The translations under genes and the position numbers were made by a program. From Streptomyces sp. (lineage in GTDB: Bacteria; Actinomycetota; Actinomycetes; Streptomycetales; Streptomycetaceae): a stretch of DNA of 64,000 nucleotides. The notes below the pieces were generated by a model. It was given only the letters and a program-made list of their open reading frames with translations. It was not told the DNA's origin and ran no database searches. The stretch lies in assembly GCF_031181705.1 (NCBI RefSeq), contig NZ_JAPSKN010000003.1, positions 25,056-89,055 of the forward strand, read 5' to 3'. Below, piece after piece: positions 61,840 to 64,000 of this stretch. Position 1 is the stretch's first letter; each line of letters begins with the position of its first letter.

Positions 61840-63078
61840 TCAGACCGTCTCGACGGTGTCCGCCGCCTCGACCTCTTCGCGCGTGATGCCCAGCAGGTAC
61901 AGCACCGTGTCCAGGAACGGGACGTTCACCGCGGCGTGCGCGGCCTCGCGCACCACCGGCTTGGCGTTGAAGGCCACGCCCAGACCGGCCGCGTTCAGCA
62001 TGTCCAGGTCGTTCGCGCCGTCACCGATCGCCACCGTCTGCGACAGCGGAACCCCCGCCTCGGCGGCGAACCGGCGCAGCAGCCGCGCCTTGCCCGCGCG
62101 GTCCACGATCTCGCCGGTGACCTTGCCGGTCAGCCTGCCGTCGACGATCTCCAGCGTGTTGGCATGGGCGAAGTCCAGCCCGAGCCGCTCCTTCAGATCA
62201 TCCGTGACCTGCGTGAAACCGCCCGAGACGACGCCCACCTGGTAGCCCAGCCGCTTCAGCGTGCGGATCAGGGTGCGGGCGCCCGGCGTCAGCCGCACCT
62301 CGCTGCGCACCTTGTCCACGACGGAGGCGTCCAGCCCCTCCAGCAGCGCCACGCGCGCGTGCAGGGACTGCTCGAAGTCCAGCTCCCCGCGCATCGCGGC
62401 CGCCGTCACCTCGGCGACCTCGTTCTCGCAGCCGGCGTGGGCCGCGAACAGCTCGATGACCTCGTCCTGGATGAGTGTCGAGTCGACGTCCATGACGACC
62501 AGGCGCTGCGCGCGCCGGTAGAGGCCGGCGGCGACCACCGCCACGTCGATGCCGAGCTTCGCGGCGTCGGTGGCCAGGGCGGTGCGCAGCGGTTCGGTCT
62601 CCACGCCGGAGACGGCGAACTCGACCGCGGTCACGGGGTACTTGGCGAGCCGGAAGATACGGTCGATGTTGCCGCCGGCCTTGGTGATCCGCGCGGCGAT
62701 CGCCGCGGTGGCCTCCGCGGTGAGCGGGTGCCCGAGGACGGTGACCAGGGAGCGGCCCAGGCCGCGCGGCCGGTTGTCGCCGAGGCCGGAGATGATCTCC
62801 GCCTGCATCTTCATCGACTCGGCCCAGCTGTGGACGGTCGCCCGCAGGTCTCCCTCCAGACCCGGGGGCGGCTCGGTCACGAGCGCGCACAACACCATTC
62901 GGCCACGGGTGACGACCTGCTCGATGTCGACGACGTCGACGGAGTAGGCGGCGAGGGTGTCGAAGAGGCCGGCGGTGATGCCGGGCCTGTCCTTGCCGAA
63001 GATCTTGACCAGCAGGGTGGGGACGTCGGCCGGGACGTCGGCAGGGACATCGGAAGACGAGGTCTGCGAAGCGCTCAT
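61840..63078 (-). CDS. serB: Phosphoserine phosphatase SerB
   Basis: A 412-residue enzyme for the last step of serine synthesis. Two ACT domains occupy about 20-180 (LLVKIFGKDRPGITAGLFDT). The HAD domain has the nucleophile motif DVDST at 197-201, VVSGGFTQVTDDL and the metal-binding VAIGDGANDLDML. The N-terminus has a short DVPA repeat. ATG at 63078; GGTGG-AA-CCACC immediately precedes it. Confidence 0.96.
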   Translation of the reverse strand: MSASQTSSSDVPADVPADVPTLLVKIFGKDRPGITAGLFDTLAAYSVDVVDIEQVVTRGRMVLCALVTEPPPGLEGDLRATVHSWAESMKMQAEIISGLGDNRPRGLGRSLVTVLGHPLTAEATAAIAARITKAGGNIDRIFRLAKYPVTAVEFAVSGVETEPLRTALATDAAKLGIDVAVVAAGLYRRAQRLVVMDVDSTLIQDEVIELFAAHAGCENEVAEVTAAAMRGELDFEQSLHARVALLEGLDASVVDKVRSEVRLTPGARTLIRTLKRLGYQVGVVSGGFTQVTDDLKERLGLDFAHANTLEIVDGRLTGKVTGEIVDRAGKARLLRRFAAEAGVPLSQTVAIGDGANDLDMLNAAGLGVAFNAKPVVREAAHAAVNVPFLDTVLYLLGITREEVEAADTVETV

Positions 63079-63235
63079 GGTGGTTCCACCGTATCCGGCG
63101 GGCGGCGCGTACCGCCCCTGAGGTCCGCCTGGCGGACAGGGAACAGTGGGTGTCGGGCGGGTGGCGGGAATGCTGCGTACGAGGGCCGGCCGGCGGCCGC
63201 AGCCCGGTCAGGGGCCGGTCGGAGGCAGGGGGGCT

Positions 63236-64000
63236 TCACCGGCCGCCCCGCGGTCTGCGCGGCGGTGGGGGCGGTGGCGGGGGCGGTGGCCCGTCGTCCG
63301 CCCGGGCGGGCGGACCGTTCCCGTTCCCGGGCCCGGGGGACCGCCCGGGCCCGCGCGGAGGGGGCGCGACGGGCCGGACGACCGTCGGGGCGCCGTGGAT
63401 GTCGCCGTCACCCGCGGCGGCGGAGTCGTCATCCGGCCGGGCGTCCTGCGGTTCCAGAAGTTCGTCGGGGACCCGCAGGTACGGGTTGGTGGCCGGGTTC
63501 GGCGGACGGTACGGCACACCCGGCGCGTAGGGCCCGGCTGCCTCGCCGCGCGCCTCGTCCTCGACCCGGGAAACGCCGGCCTCGCCGTCCCCGCCGGTGG
63601 CGTCGTACCCCGCAGGCATAGCCCCCGCCCCAGCCCGCCCGACTCCGTGACCGACGCCCCCTGGCCCGGACCACTCGCCGCCCCCCTCTGCGGTCCCCGG
63701 CGGCTGGGACCGCCTGGTGTCGCCTTCGGTGGCTCCCGGCGGCTGGGACCAGGCGCCCCCCTCTGCGATTCCCGGCGACTCGGACCGCCTGGTGTCGTCC
63801 TCTGCGGGTCCCGGCCGCGAGGACCGCCCGGCGCCCTCCTCTGCGATTCCCGGCCACCCACACCACCTGCCGTCCTCTGCGATCTCCGGCCACCCGGACC
63901 ACCCGCCGTCCTCCTCAGCGGCCCTCGGCCCGGGGCCGTACCCCGGCGGTGTCGTGCCCGCCCCGGGCCCCGCCCACCCCGCGCCCTCCCCAGCCGCCGC
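63236..64000 (-). CDS. Proline/glycine-rich repeat protein, 3' part
   Basis: A frame with no stop from the right edge to 63236, so the gene begins outside the window. The visible N-terminal part (about 63650-63900) consists of about six degenerate 13-residue repeats of the type PGIAEEGAGRS and PGPAEDDTRRS. Then comes a more normal segment, PYRPPNPATNPYLRVPDELL, an acidic stretch, and a poly-proline end (PPPPPPPPPP). An ATG at 63619 could be a start of a short version, but the open upstream frame with coherent repeats argues for a longer protein. Function unknown. The other two frames here are also open but lack the acidic, ordered segment. Confidence 0.6.
   Translation of the reverse strand, partial: AAAGEGAGWAGPGAGTTPPGYGPGPRAAEEDGGWSGWPEIAEDGRWCGWPGIAEEGAGRSSRPGPAEDDTRRSESPGIAEGGAWSQPPGATEGDTRRSQPPGTAEGGGEWSGPGGVGHGVGRAGAGAMPAGYDATGGDGEAGVSRVEDEARGEAAGPYAPGVPYRPPNPATNPYLRVPDELLEPQDARPDDDSAAAGDGDIHGAPTVVRPVAPPPRGPGRSPGPGNGNGPPARADDGPPPPPPPPPPRRPRGGR
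63660..63900. repeat. 39-bp degenerate tandem repeats
   Basis: About six units of 39 bp, each with a TCTGCG-x-TCCCGG-like core, encode the 13-residue repeats described for the overlapping coding frame. Confidence 0.75.

Noticed and set aside
63208..63902. Two other minus-strand frames at the right end (63208-63861 and 63429-63902)
   Set aside because: They are Arg/Gly/Ser-rich translations of the same repeats and lack the ordered, acidic segments of the chosen frame.

Overview
The window is chromosomal DNA from a Streptomyces species. The evidence is the very high G+C content (about 73% by eye), frequent GTG starts, strongly G/C-biased third codon positions, and a gene order that I recall from the core chromosome of Streptomyces coelicolor: ectoine genes, a cobalamin operon, pit, gbn, Asp23 genes, twin subtilases, actP, moaA, tyrS, tldD/pmbA, fabG/fabI and serB. 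That synteny comes from memory, not from a search. I see no rRNA, tRNA, prophage, insertion sequence or CRISPR array. This is ordinary core DNA with minisatellite-like tandem repeats in several spacers.

Layout. 1-2.0 kb (minus): ectA-ectB-ectC for ectoine synthesis; ectC is cut by the window edge. 2.3-5.7 kb: a class V aminotransferase, a divergent amidohydrolase and a sortase-anchored secreted protein. 6.2-23.6 kb (minus): a 13-gene cobalamin operon in the transcribed order cobD, cobQ, cobN, chelatase ATPase/VWA subunit, cobO, cobB, cobI, cobM, cobL, cbiG-cobJ fusion, cobH, cbiX, cobC-like. It is preceded by a cobalamin riboswitch, and nearly every junction is a 4-nt stop/start overlap. 23.7-25.3 kb (minus): a low-affinity phosphate transporter with a PHO-box-like promoter and a small membrane protein. 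25.4-29.4 kb: a class II aldolase-fold protein, an alpha/beta hydrolase, an unrecognised 466-residue protein and a VOC protein. 29.5-32.8 kb: an ABC-F ATPase behind a seven-codon upstream ORF and hairpin, a Gbn-type nucleoid protein preceded by a cluster of GATC sites, and an enoyl-CoA hydratase. 32.8-36.0 kb: an Asp23/AmaP envelope module with a divergently transcribed relative. 36-43.8 kb: an atypical SDR, a GH15 glucanase/trehalase-like enzyme, SURF1, a small zinc-finger protein, a DnaQ-BRCT exonuclease, a fatty-acid-hydroxylase-like protein, YhhN and CopD. 43.9-49.2 kb: two tandem secreted subtilases, then a DUF485 gene and actP. 49.4-53.1 kb: moaA, small proteins, a GlsB-like protein and tyrS. 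53.1-57.9 kb: pmbA, tldD, then fabG-fabI and a very strong terminator. 58-63.1 kb: a small secreted protein, a GntR regulator divergent from an MFS exporter, two tiny membrane proteins, a SixA-like phosphatase and serB. 63.2-64 kb: the 3' end of a proline/glycine-rich repeat protein that runs off the window.

How the parts work together. The cobalamin operon encodes most of corrin ring synthesis and adenosylation. It carries both a sirohydrochlorin-type chelatase (CbiX) and the late cobaltochelatase (CobN plus its ATPase partner), and it mixes aerobic-pathway names (CobN, CobI, CobJ, CobM) with the anaerobic-type CbiG. fabG-fabI provide two reductive steps of type II fatty acid synthesis. DUF485-ActP is an acetate uptake pair. 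TldD/PmbA form a heterodimeric protease. The most interesting non-coding signals are the candidate leader-peptide attenuator in front of the ABC-F gene, the GATC cluster near gbn, and several long inverted repeats in promoter regions or across a start codon.
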